From Clostridia bacterium (GTDB lineage Bacteria > Bacillota > Clostridia > Oscillospirales > CAG-272): a stretch of 38,386 nt of DNA. The translations under genes and the position numbers were made by a program. A model generated the notes under the pieces. That model was not told where the DNA came from, made no database searches, and saw nothing but the letters and a program-made list of their open reading frames with translations. The stretch is from contig JAFXAC010000073.1 in the NCBI GenBank assembly GCA_017522125.1, positions 1 through 38,386 of the forward strand. Reading direction: 5' to 3'. Shown here one piece after another: positions 6,890 through 14,793 of the stretch; the first letter of the stretch is position 1; every line of letters begins with the position of its first letter.

Positions 6890-8386
6890 TCAGTATTTTA
6901 TTTTTTTAAGTGCCTTGTTAACGTCCTTAAGAACTGCGTTTATGCTCTCCGACGGAGTCGAGCCCGCAAGGATCGCATCGCGGAACGCGCCGAAGGTCGC
7001 CGCGTCGAGATCCTTGCAGTTTCCTTGGTGGAGATACGAAAAATCGGCGTATATCTCCTCGGCAAGTATCTTCTTTATCATATGGAACGAGTCGTTGTCG
7101 CGGATATAGTTCTCGGCACAGTAGGCGGCGTACTCGCCGTCTATCCACTCGCCCGACGCCGCATCAAGCGCGGGAAGCAGAACGCCCATCACGTCGGGGC
7201 GCGAGTTGTTTGCGCTGACGCAAAGCACTCCCCTATCCTGCGAGGCAACGGCATACGGCTCGCCGCCAAGCGTAGGAAGCGGCAGAACGCCCCACGCGGT
7301 CTTTTTGTTATAAAAGCTACTCATTTCCGAGAGCGTTCCCATATGAAAGAGCGCCTTGCCCTCGGCAAATATTTGCGCTCCCGTCTTTGCAAAGGTCGCG
7401 CTCTCCTCGGTCGCGGGCGTGGGCATATATACGTTAGCCCCGTGCAAGAGTCCGACGAGAGTATCCACAGCTTCAAGCGCGGACGATGAATAGCTTATCT
7501 GCGGATATCCGCCCGACTTGCCCGAAACGAAATCTATTCCGCCCCTTATCGCGGCGATATCGCCAAGAAACGAGGCGTCGTCGTGCGCACCGCCAACGCT
7601 CAGCGTGTATTCGCCATCAGAAATGGCAATACTTTCGGCAAACGCGAAAAAATAGTCAAAGGTCAGCGAGCCGTCACGCGCGGCGGCGTAAAGCTGCTCT
7701 GCGCCCTCGTCCTCAACCATATCACGGTTGAAATAAAGCGCGTAAACAAGCTCAGGGCTTTCGGTAGCAGAGCCAAGGTCAAAAAAGCTCTTGCCGTTAT
7801 AATATCCCGCACCCCTGTTGCCGTCACTTACCGCGGTGTAAAACGGCAGACTGCGCATATCAAGTATCAAGCCCGATGCGGCAAAAAACGCGGCGTGGGA
7901 GGACGGAACAAGCAGCAGGTCGGCGTAGTACGCCGTGCCGCTTCCCGAATTTATCGACGCCTTAAGCTCCGTCATCATTTGGTCGACGCTTGCGCTTACC
8001 GTCAGAAAATCGCAGCCGAGCTTTTCGGTAAGCATCTTATTTCGCTCATTGTACGCAGTATAAAGCGGCGCATTTTCGTCCTGAACGATGGTGTTTACGG
8101 TTTCGTCGGCAACGGCAACAAGCACCGTCGAGCCCGACATATCCATATAAAACACCTTGTCAAGTCGGTCCTTCGCCTGCTCCTTCAGCGCAGGGTCGAT
8201 AAGCTGTGCCGCGGGCGGAAGAGTCCCCCCCGTATACGCGGGCGCGGTGGTCATAGCACCTTGATTCGTAGGTGCGGTAGTTTTTGCGGCATTCTCCTCG
8301 GTGTAGATTATAAGCCCACAGCCGCAAAAAAGCCAGAGCGAGAGGAGAAGGCAGACAAAAGCGACCGCCGTTTTTGTCAGTTTCAT
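6890..8386 (-). CDS. Lipoprotein resembling an extracellular solute-binding protein
   Basis: A 498-residue predicted lipoprotein. The N-terminal hydrophobic stretch ends in LFCGC, giving a lipidated Cys near residue 24, followed by a short Thr/Pro-rich linker with TTAP. The body has the look of an ABC-transporter family 1 (sugar-type) binding protein: a central Asp/Tyr-rich region with LLLVPSSHAAFFAASG, the strand YALYFNRDM, and GKALFHMGTLSEM near the position where such proteins usually have an F-x-x-G-x-A-M motif. No permease or ATPase gene is adjacent; instead it follows a VanY-like gene after 3 bases. Its ligand is unknown, and it may be an orphan sensor or envelope protein. agagg precedes the start. 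Confidence 0.7.
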   Translation of the reverse strand: MKLTKTAVAFVCLLLSLWLFCGCGLIIYTEENAAKTTAPTNQGAMTTAPAYTGGTLPPAAQLIDPALKEQAKDRLDKVFYMDMSGSTVLVAVADETVNTIVQDENAPLYTAYNERNKMLTEKLGCDFLTVSASVDQMMTELKASINSGSGTAYYADLLLVPSSHAAFFAASGLILDMRSLPFYTAVSDGNRGAGYYNGKSFFDLGSATESPELVYALYFNRDMVEDEGAEQLYAAARDGSLTFDYFFAFAESIAISDGEYTLSVGGAHDDASFLGDIAAIRGGIDFVSGKSGGYPQISYSSSALEAVDTLVGLLHGANVYMPTPATEESATFAKTGAQIFAEGKALFHMGTLSEMSSFYNKKTAWGVLPLPTLGGEPYAVASQDRGVLCVSANNSRPDVMGVLLPALDAASGEWIDGEYAAYCAENYIRDNDSFHMIKKILAEEIYADFSYLHQGNCKDLDAATFGAFRDAILAGSTPSESINAVLKDVNKALKKIKY

Positions 8387-8389
8387 AAA

Positions 8390-9505
8390 TTACGCCTCTA
8401 CCGTTACGATAAAACCGCTGTGGTTATTTCCCGAAACGGTATAGCTCTTTCCCGTGGGCACGGGAACGGCAGTGGTGCTGCCCGTCTGTGCAACGAAATA
8501 TATCTCATATTGCTTGCCCGTGTCGGTGGTGAATTTAAGGTGATTTTCGCCGTAGGAATAATAATTTTCAAGCACGGCGATATATTCCTCAAGGCAGAGA
8601 TTAGTTTGCGTCATATAGTATGCGTGAGCCTCACCAACGTATCTGTAATGCCAATCGTCAAGACCTGCGGGCATACCCGTCTGCGACTCCTTGGTGGGGT
8701 CAAAGCGGCGCACGAAGCCGTACTTGTGCGCGTTGGCATTCACCCACGCGAGTATCGTGCGACAGGCATCGTTAGAATCGCTGAACTTGTATACTCTGCC
8801 GTTCATAAACACAGCCATATTGATCCCGTAGCCGCTGTTATGGTCGCTCTGTCCGGGAGGGTTGGCAGTCTGGGGATACGTTTTATAAAGCGACTCCTGC
8901 GTAGCGTAGCTTCTGTAGCCGCCGTTGTTGTCAACGTAAACGTTATATCCCTTTTCGGTGACGAGCGCGCGGCACATATCCTTGAAATGCGTGAGCGCCG
9001 TGGAATTAAGAGAAATATTTTCAGAGCCTGCAAGCAGATAAAGCGATTTCATCGTTTTATCAGGAGCCTGCGCAAGCTCGTTTGCGTCGTAAAGCTTTTC
9101 GATATCGGCGTCACCATTCGGGAAAGTAAAGGGGTGAGTCGCATTAACAAGCACGAGTGGGCCTGCGCCTGCCTCTGCCGAGGAGAGTATAATGGAGGTA
9201 TAGCCCGAAGCGGGAGGGTTCGTAACGGGAACGGTGGTTTCATCGCTCTCCCCGTCGGGCTCGGTGGTTTCGTCGGGTGAGGGCGTCGTAGCGTCAAGCA
9301 CCTCCGAGGTGTCGGGCGTGACTTCCCCGTCGCCGCCTATCGCATCCTTGAGAACGAAAACTGCGGAAAGTATGAGAATGAGCGCAAGTATACCAAGAAT
9401 AGCAAGTATGGTGATCTGCTTGCGTCTGCGGCGGCGAAGCCGTTCAGTTCTTGTAGGTCTTGGATTGGGGAAATAGTCCCTCGTTGATGAATCGCGGCGG
9501 TTCAT
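8390..9505 (-). CDS. Membrane-anchored VanY-like (M15B) protein with altered active-site residues
   Basis: A 371-residue protein with a basic cytoplasmic N-terminus, one membrane segment (about residues 30-53), an acidic Thr/Pro-rich linker (about 60-100) and an extracellular domain like D-alanyl-D-alanine carboxypeptidases of the VanY type. The family pattern SxHxxGxAxD appears as SDHNSGYGIN: zinc-ligand His222 is kept but the expected Asp is Asn229. The ExWH motif appears as DDWH, with Asp283 where the general-base Glu is expected and His286 retained. YRSYATQESLY matches the substrate-side helix. Inference: activity may be lost or altered, leaving a peptide-binding role. A strong aaggagg precedes the start, and the lipoprotein gene follows after 3 bases. 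Confidence 0.8.
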   Translation of the reverse strand: MNRRDSSTRDYFPNPRPTRTERLRRRRRKQITILAILGILALILILSAVFVLKDAIGGDGEVTPDTSEVLDATTPSPDETTEPDGESDETTVPVTNPPASGYTSIILSSAEAGAGPLVLVNATHPFTFPNGDADIEKLYDANELAQAPDKTMKSLYLLAGSENISLNSTALTHFKDMCRALVTEKGYNVYVDNNGGYRSYATQESLYKTYPQTANPPGQSDHNSGYGINMAVFMNGRVYKFSDSNDACRTILAWVNANAHKYGFVRRFDPTKESQTGMPAGLDDWHYRYVGEAHAYYMTQTNLCLEEYIAVLENYYSYGENHLKFTTDTGKQYEIYFVAQTGSTTAVPVPTGKSYTVSGNNHSGFIVTVEA

Positions 9506-9578
9506 ATCACTTGCCTCCTTGAAAGATAGGTAAATTCATATTGATTTTTCGCTAAGCCTGTGCCAAATATTCGAAAGA

Positions 9579-9615
9579 GGGGCAAAATTTGCTCAAATTG
9601 TCCAAATCTTGCCCC
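9579..9615 (-). terminator. Terminator of rpsO-pnp
   Basis: The arms ggggcaaaatttg (9579-9591) and caaatcttgcccc (9603-9615) pair with one mismatch, 16 bases after the pnp stop. The minus-strand tail is only tctttc. Confidence 0.7.
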
Positions 9616-9630
9616 TTTACAGCTATAGAA

Positions 9631-11742
9631 TTATTGTGCGTCCTTGATGGAGAAGTCCATTCTTCCCTTCTTGTCAAGACCGATATACTTAACCTTTACG
9701 GTATCGCCAAGCTTGAGAACGTCCTCGACCTTCTCTACGCGGTGATCGGCGAGCTTGGAAATGTGTACCATTCCCTCCTTGCCGGGTGCGTACTCAACGA
9801 AGCAACCGAACTCCTTGATGCCCGTGACCTTACCCGTGTAAACTGCGCCAACCTCAGGCTCGAAGCAGATAGCGTCGATAACAGCCTTTGCAGCCTCGGC
9901 AGAGGTGCGGTTAACTGCGGCAACGTATACGGTTCCGTCGTCCTCGATGTCGATCTTCGCGCCCGTGTCGGCGGTGATCTTCTGAATTACGGAGCCGCCC
10001 TTACCGATGACCTCGCGGATCTTGTCGGGGTCGATCTTGATAGTGAGCATCTTGGGTGCGCTTTCGTTAACGTCTGCGCGAGGAGCGTCGATAGCCTTGA
10101 GGATAACCTCGTCAATGATGTAATCGCGTCCTGCGTGAGTGGTCTCAAGCGCGGACTTGATGATCTCGGGGGTAAGACCGTCGATCTTAAGGTCCATCTG
10201 AATGGAGGTGATACCCTTGTGAGTACCTGCAACCTTAAAGTCCATATCTCCATAGAAGTCCTCAACGCCCTGAATGTCAAGCATCGTCATCCATCTTTCG
10301 CCCTCGGTGATAAGACCGCAGGAAATACCTGCAACAGGAGCCTTGATCGGAACGCCCGCGTCCATAAGAGCAAGGGTGGAGCCGCAAACGGATGCCTGAG
10401 AGGTAGAGCCGTTGGAGGAAACTACCTCGGAAACGAGGCGGATAGCGTAGGGGAATTCCTCCTCGGAGGGAAGAACGGGAACGAGAGAACGCTCGGCAAG
10501 TGCGCCGTGACCGATCTCACGTCTGCCGGGGCTACGGGAGGGCTTAGCCTCACCAGTGGAGTAGCCGGGCATATTGTAGTGGTGCATATATCTCTTAGAG
10601 GTCTCGTTGTCGATACCGTCAAGCATCTGAGCCTCTGCAAGAGTGCCAAGAGTAGCAAGAGTAACTACCTGAGTCTGACCGCGGGTGAACATACCCGAGC
10701 CGTGTACCTTCTTAAAGAGTCCTACCTCTGCGCAGAGGGGACGGATCTCGTTCATTGCTCTGCCGTCAACGCGCTTGCCGTCCTCGAGGAGCCAACGGCG
10801 AACGACCTTCTTCTGCATCTTGTAAACAAGCTCAGGCATCTGAACTGCAAGGTCGGGATATTCCTCGGAGAACTTCTCCATAATAGCGTCGGTGATGGGA
10901 ACCATTCTCGCGTCGCGGACGTTCTTATCATCGGTATCAAGAGCGTTCATAAGGTCAGATTCGCAGAATGCGAAGATCTTATCGAACATATCGTGGTCAA
11001 GGTCGCAAGAGGGATACTCGAACTTGGGCTTGCCGATCTCGTCAACGATAGCGTCAACGAACTTGAGCAGCTCCTTGATCTCCTCGTGAGCCTTCATAAT
11101 AGCGTCGTACATTACGTCGTCGGGGACTTCGTTTGCGCCCGCCTCGATCATAACGACCTTTTCCTTGCTTGCGGCAACGGTAAGCTCAAGGTCGGAAACC
11201 TTGCGCTCTGCCTCGGTGGGGTTGATGACGATCTTGCCGTCAACAAGACCTACGTGAAGTCCCGCGATAGGACCGTTCCACGGAATATCGGAGATGGAAA
11301 GCGCGATGGACGCGCCGATCATAGCAACTACCTCTGGCTCGCAATCCTGATCCACAGCCATAACGGTGAGGGAAAGCGCAACGTCGTTGCGAAGGTCCTT
11401 CGGGAAAAGGGGACGAACGGGACGGTCGATAACGCGAGAGGTGAGTATCGCCTTTTCGCTGGGCTTGCCCTCTCTCTTGAGGTATCCGCCGGGGATCTTA
11501 CCTGCGGCGTACATTCTCTCCTCAAAGTCTACGGACAGAGGAAGGAAGTCAATACCGTCGCGGGGCTTTGCCGATGCGGTAGCGCAGCAAAGAACGGCGG
11601 TGTCGCCGTATCTTACAAGGCAGGAGCCGTTGCAAAGACCTGCAAGCTTGCCCGTTTCAATTGTGAGGGGTCTGCCTGCGAGGGTGTAGTTGAACACGCG
11701 GTTCTTGGGGAAAGTCATCTGAGAGCTTTTTACTTCGTACAT
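9631..11742 (-). CDS. pnp: Polyribonucleotide nucleotidyltransferase (PNPase)
   Basis: A 703-residue 3'-to-5' phosphorolytic exoribonuclease of mRNA decay, normally a homotrimer. Two RNase PH-like cores are separated by a helical domain; the second core carries SNGSTSQASVCGSTLALMD (in pieces: SSNGSTSQAS, CGSTLALMDAGVP). A KH domain follows with the GxxG loop in REVIGKGGSVIQKI, then an S1 domain (GKVTGIKEFGCFVEYAPGKEGMVHIS). The start at 11742 (MYEVKSSQ) has ggaggt five bases upstream; the in-frame ATG 25 codons earlier lies inside a leader hairpin. The gene follows rpsO in the conserved rpsO-pnp order. Codons are biased as in other highly expressed genes here. Confidence 0.97.
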   Translation of the reverse strand: MYEVKSSQMTFPKNRVFNYTLAGRPLTIETGKLAGLCNGSCLVRYGDTAVLCCATASAKPRDGIDFLPLSVDFEERMYAAGKIPGGYLKREGKPSEKAILTSRVIDRPVRPLFPKDLRNDVALSLTVMAVDQDCEPEVVAMIGASIALSISDIPWNGPIAGLHVGLVDGKIVINPTEAERKVSDLELTVAASKEKVVMIEAGANEVPDDVMYDAIMKAHEEIKELLKFVDAIVDEIGKPKFEYPSCDLDHDMFDKIFAFCESDLMNALDTDDKNVRDARMVPITDAIMEKFSEEYPDLAVQMPELVYKMQKKVVRRWLLEDGKRVDGRAMNEIRPLCAEVGLFKKVHGSGMFTRGQTQVVTLATLGTLAEAQMLDGIDNETSKRYMHHYNMPGYSTGEAKPSRSPGRREIGHGALAERSLVPVLPSEEEFPYAIRLVSEVVSSNGSTSQASVCGSTLALMDAGVPIKAPVAGISCGLITEGERWMTMLDIQGVEDFYGDMDFKVAGTHKGITSIQMDLKIDGLTPEIIKSALETTHAGRDYIIDEVILKAIDAPRADVNESAPKMLTIKIDPDKIREVIGKGGSVIQKITADTGAKIDIEDDGTVYVAAVNRTSAEAAKAVIDAICFEPEVGAVYTGKVTGIKEFGCFVEYAPGKEGMVHISKLADHRVEKVEDVLKLGDTVKVKYIGLDKKGRMDFSIKDAQ

Positions 11743-11769
11743 TTTGTACCTCCGTTTAATAATATATTT

Positions 11770-11843
11770 ATTCCGCGAAGGTTTAGCACTTAACGGCATG
11801 TCCGAGGCATCGGGCACACGGTTAACTGCTAATCCTGCGGAAT
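11770..11843 (-). ncRNA. Long stem-loop in the pnp leader
   Basis: A structure of about 74 nt between rpsO and pnp. Paired segments are attccgc/gcggaat (outer), agg/cct, ttagca/tgctaa and ttaa/ttaa, topped by an apical hairpin ccga-ggca-tcgg. It is a nearly continuous imperfect duplex of about 25 bp. On the pnp strand it is not followed by a T-run, so it is not a terminator. In E. coli, pnp autoregulation uses an RNase III-cleaved hairpin in the same position; a similar role here is inference. Confidence 0.65.
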
Positions 11844-11860
11844 TTTTTACAAAGATTTCA

Positions 11861-11894
11861 GGCGAGAAGCGACAGAATTTGCCGACTCCTCGCC
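11861..11894 (-). other. Hairpin after rpsO
   Basis: The arms ggcgag and ctcgcc form a hairpin 12 bases downstream of the rpsO stop, with further partial pairing inside. There is no strong T-run on the minus strand. It may be an attenuator or an RNA processing site between rpsO and pnp. Confidence 0.4.
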
Positions 11895-11905
11895 CATTGA
11901 AGAAA

Positions 11906-12169
11906 TTATTTTCTGATCTCGAGTCTTGCGATGATGGAGCGGTAACGCTCGATATCGACCTTCATCAGATACTTGAGCAGATTTCTTCTGCGTCCGACCA
12001 TCTTGAGCAGACCGCGACGGCTGTGATTGTCGTTGTGGTTAGCCTTAAGATGCTCGTTGAGAGAGTTGATCCTGTTGGTAAGGATCGCAATCTGTACCTC
12101 GGGCGAGCCGGTGTCACCCTCGCAGGTGGCGAACTCGGCGATTATCGCCTGCTTTTCTTCTTTGGTCAT
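11906..12169 (-). CDS. rpsO: 30S ribosomal protein S15
   Basis: An 87-residue primary 16S rRNA-binding protein of the small subunit, at the usual length of 86 to 89. It carries the family blocks [36 protein letters not shown] and [12 protein letters not shown]. aggtga precedes the start by about seven bases. It has its own extended -10 promoter about 100 bases upstream and a structured leader that may mediate S15 autocontrol. It heads the rpsO-pnp unit. Confidence 0.98.
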   Translation of the reverse strand: MTKEEKQAIIAEFATCEGDTGSPEVQIAILTNRINSLNEHLKANHNDNHSRRGLLKMVGRRRNLLKYLMKVDIERYRSIIARLEIRK

Positions 12170-12268
12170 TTTCTTTCACCTCTATAATTTTTTTCGTGCG
12201 CCGACACAGATATCGGTGGGTGAAGTGCTCGTTGAGCCTTTATCCGAAACCCGAGACGGCGTTACGCA
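12170..12268 (-). promoter_or_regulatory. rpsO 5' leader, candidate S15 autoregulatory RNA
   Basis: The roughly 100-nt leader can be closed by cgccg (12199-12203) with cggcg (12257-12261). Inside is at least one clear hairpin, gctc-gtt-gagc (12227-12237), giving a multi-branch shape. Several bacterial lineages use an rpsO leader to sense free S15, with unrelated folds. I cannot assign it to a known class. Confidence 0.4.
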
Positions 12269-12273
12269 GAATT

Positions 12274-12302
12274 ATTATAGCACAATTAAAATAAAAAGTA
12301 AA
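12274..12302 (-). promoter_or_regulatory. Extended -10 promoter of rpsO-pnp
   Basis: On the minus strand TTTACT, a 17-bp spacer and TATAAT, with TG one base before the -10 (TGCTATAAT). Confidence 0.85.
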
Positions 12303-12349
12303 TACTTTTTTGCGCTTTTTTGTGAACTATTTGAAAAACTTTCAAAATT

Positions 12350-12384
12350 TTCGGCGTTGCGACACTATAGGTCGCAACGCCGAA
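12350..12384 (-). terminator. Terminator of serC-serA
   Basis: Perfect 14-bp arms (ttcggcgttgcgac and gtcgcaacgccgaa) with a 7-base loop just after the serA stop, followed by aaaatttt on the minus strand. Confidence 0.85.
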
Positions 12385-12390
12385 TGCTTT

Positions 12391-13557
12391 TTATACTATT
12401 CTTGCTCTTATAATGCCGCGCACGGCGGATATCGTCTTGCAGATATCGTCAGCATTCTGAATGCTTCCGTCAAGCTCGATAATGGTGCAGGCAACGTCGC
12501 CCTTTGCCTTACTCATCATATCGGCAATGTTTATGCCCTTACCAGAAACGATAGCGGTAGTCTTTGCGATCATCTCGGGGATATTCTGATGCAGGATAAC
12601 GAGGCGGTGTCTGCCCGTGGTGGGCATTTCGATAGATGGGAAGTTTACGGAATTGCGGATATTACCCGTCGTAAGGAACGCGTCAAGCTGACGTGCCGCC
12701 ATTACGGCGCAATTATCCTCGGACTCGGCAGTAGATGCGCCGAGATGGGGGATAGCCACGATGCCCTTGACACCGATGATGTCCTCGGTGGGGAAATCGG
12801 TAACGTACTTTGCCATCTTGCCGCTTTCAAGAGCAGCCTTAACGTCCTCGGCAACGACGAGGTCGGCACGCGCAAGGTTGATGATGCGAACGCCGTCCTT
12901 CATCATCTCGATGTTCTTTTGGCAGATCATACCCTTCGTAGCCGCAACCGCGGGAACGTGAAGGGTTATGTAATCGGATTTTTCAAAGATCTCCTCAAGC
13001 TTGGTCGCGTGCGCGATGCTGCCGGAAAGATGCCAAGCGGCGTCAACGGTAACGTAGGGGTCGTAGCCGATAACGTTCATACCGAGTGCCTCAGCCGCGT
13101 TTGCGACCATACCGCCTATCGCTCCAAGTCCGACAACGCCGAGCGTCTTGCCTGCGAACTCACAGCCGCCGAAGGCAGACTTGCCCTTTTCAACGGCGCC
13201 CGCAACGTTTTCGGTAAGGGTGGACGCCCAATTTACACCGCCAACGATGTCACGGGAAGCAAGCGCGAGAGCGCAGATGGTCAGCTCCTTAACACCGTTT
13301 GCGTTAGCGCCGGGGGTGTTGAAAACAACGATACCCTCGCTCGTGCAACGGTCGATCGGAATATTGTTAACGCCCGCGCCACAGCGTGCGATAGCGAGAA
13401 CGCTCTTGTCAAAGGTAACGTCGTGCAGGGAAGCGGAGCGCACCATAATGGCGTCGGCATCCTCCACGCCCTCACCTACGTTGTATACCGAACGGTCGAA
13501 AACGTCCGTGCCGACCGCCGCGATCTTGTTCATCAGCTTTATATTAGTCTTTTTCAT
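12391..13557 (-). CDS. serA: D-3-phosphoglycerate dehydrogenase with C-terminal ACT domain
   Basis: A 388-residue NAD-dependent enzyme for the first step of serine synthesis. The Rossmann motif is GVVGLGAIGGMVANAA (around residue 140), the substrate-side Arg lies in NLARADLV, and the catalytic His lies in IPHLGAST. A C-terminal ACT domain (HRLVILHQNIPEMIAKTT, then NIADMMSKAKGD) suggests serine feedback or oligomerisation. This matches the compact form of about 390 residues, which lacks the large intervening domain of the long type. Its ATG is 12 bases after the serC stop with a ggag site between, so serC and serA are one operon. Enzyme identity is supported both by sequence and by this pairing. 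Confidence 0.93.
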   Translation of the reverse strand: MKKTNIKLMNKIAAVGTDVFDRSVYNVGEGVEDADAIMVRSASLHDVTFDKSVLAIARCGAGVNNIPIDRCTSEGIVVFNTPGANANGVKELTICALALASRDIVGGVNWASTLTENVAGAVEKGKSAFGGCEFAGKTLGVVGLGAIGGMVANAAEALGMNVIGYDPYVTVDAAWHLSGSIAHATKLEEIFEKSDYITLHVPAVAATKGMICQKNIEMMKDGVRIINLARADLVVAEDVKAALESGKMAKYVTDFPTEDIIGVKGIVAIPHLGASTAESEDNCAVMAARQLDAFLTTGNIRNSVNFPSIEMPTTGRHRLVILHQNIPEMIAKTTAIVSGKGINIADMMSKAKGDVACTIIELDGSIQNADDICKTISAVRGIIRARIV

Positions 13558-13569
13558 AATGCTTCTCCA

Positions 13570-14658
13570 TTACTTTTTAGGATTATTCTTTGCAAATTCC
13601 TTCATAAACGCAACGAGAGCCTCAACACCCTCGTAGGGCATAGCGTTGTAGATGGACGCGCGCATACCGCCGACGGAGCGATGTCCCTTGAGGTTCTTCA
13701 TTCCCGCCTTTGCGGCGTCGGACGCGAACTTCTTGTCAAGGTCGGCATCTCCCGTAACGAAGGTGACGTTCATCATAGAACGGCAGTCGGGGCGCACGGG
13801 GGTGATATAGTAATCCTGCGAGTCAAGATAATCGTAAAGCAGAGCCGCCTTCTTCTGGTTCATCTCCTGCATCTTCTCAAGTCCGCCGAGGGAGAGTATC
13901 CACTCGTAAACGAGATTTGCCATATAGATGGTGTAGCAGGGGGGAGTGTTGTACATAGAGCCGTTCTCCGCCATTACGCTCCAATCGAGCATAGTGGGGC
14001 ATTCGGGGCGAGCCTTGCCGAGCAGGTCGCGGCGAACGATAACGACGGTAAGTCCTGCGGGAGCCATATTCTTCTGCGCGCCCGCGTAGATAACGCCGAA
14101 CTTCGTTACGTCAACGGGCTCGGAGATGATGCAGGAGGACATATCGGCAACGAGGGGAATGTCACCCGTGTCGGGAATATAGTTGTACTTCGTACCGAAG
14201 ATGGTGTTGTTGTAGCAGATGTGAACGTAGGACGCGTCGGGACGGAAGCTCTCGCGCGTGGTGGCGGGAACGTAGGAAAATCCGTCGGCCTTCGAGGTAG
14301 CAACGAGGGCGATATCGCCGTACTTCTGCGCCTCGGTATAAGCCTTGCCCGAGAACTGTCCCGAAACGATATAATCAGCCTTTCCGCCCTCACCGAGAAG
14401 GTTCAGGGGAACTGCGGCAAACTGCGTGGACGCTCCGCCCTGAAGGAAGAGGACTGCGTAGCTGTCGGGAATATTCATAAGCTTGCGAAGATTTGCTTCT
14501 GCTGCTGCGATGATGGGCTCAAAGTCGGGAGAACGGTGTGACATCTCGGCGACTGACATACCTGATGAGCCGTATGAAACCATTTCAGCGGCAGCGCGCT
14601 CAAGCACGGGCAGAGGAAGCATAGAAGGTCCTGCGGAAAAATTAAAAACTCTTTCCAT
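13570..14658 (-). CDS. serC: Phosphoserine aminotransferase
   Basis: A 362-residue PLP enzyme converting 3-phosphohydroxypyruvate and glutamate to phosphoserine. The N-terminal FNFSAGPSMLP, the cofactor-contact LFLQGGASTQF, ADMSSCIIS and the Schiff-base Lys196 in YAGAQKNMAPAG are diagnostic, as is the C-terminal HRSVGGMRASIYNAMP. Length is normal. An aaggag site precedes the ATG, and a strong sigma-A promoter lies about 45 bases upstream. It is the first gene of the serC-serA operon; no phosphoserine phosphatase gene is nearby. Confidence 0.97.
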   Translation of the reverse strand: MERVFNFSAGPSMLPLPVLERAAAEMVSYGSSGMSVAEMSHRSPDFEPIIAAAEANLRKLMNIPDSYAVLFLQGGASTQFAAVPLNLLGEGGKADYIVSGQFSGKAYTEAQKYGDIALVATSKADGFSYVPATTRESFRPDASYVHICYNNTIFGTKYNYIPDTGDIPLVADMSSCIISEPVDVTKFGVIYAGAQKNMAPAGLTVVIVRRDLLGKARPECPTMLDWSVMAENGSMYNTPPCYTIYMANLVYEWILSLGGLEKMQEMNQKKAALLYDYLDSQDYYITPVRPDCRSMMNVTFVTGDADLDKKFASDAAKAGMKNLKGHRSVGGMRASIYNAMPYEGVEALVAFMKEFAKNNPKK

Positions 14659-14699
14659 TTTTTCGTTCTCCTTTTCGGAATAAAATAAAGATTATATTT

Positions 14700-14728
14700 A
14701 TTATATCTCAAATAATTTATCAAGTCAA
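14700..14728 (-). promoter_or_regulatory. Sigma-A promoter of serC-serA
   Basis: On the minus strand TTGACT (14728-14723), a 17-bp spacer and TATAAT (14705-14700). Confidence 0.85.
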
Positions 14729-14758
14729 TCAGCTAAAGCAAAAAAATTAGACAAAAAA

Positions 14759-14788
14759 TTTGCACGGATGCGTTTACATCCGTGCAAA
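14759..14788 (-). terminator. Terminator of the LTA-synthase-like gene
   Basis: The perfect arms tttgcacggatg and catccgtgcaaa with a 6-base loop, followed on the minus strand by T6, directly after the stop. Confidence 0.9.
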
Positions 14789-14793
14789 TTGCA

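Noticed and set aside
7583..9280. A 565-codon open frame on the plus strand opposite the VanY-like and lipoprotein genes
   Set aside because: Arg/Lys-rich shadow that crosses the junction of two well-supported genes.
9589..11793. A 734-codon open frame on the plus strand opposite pnp
   Set aside because: pnp is certain, and its biased codons leave few stops on the opposite strand; the product is low in charge pattern and has no recognisable domain.
11743..11817. Longer N-terminus for PNPase
   Set aside because: It would be encoded by the leader hairpin; the ggaggt site fits the start at 11742.
12310..14541. A 743-codon open frame on the plus strand opposite serC and serA
   Set aside because: It crosses two certain genes, a terminator and an intergenic region; a by-product of codon bias.
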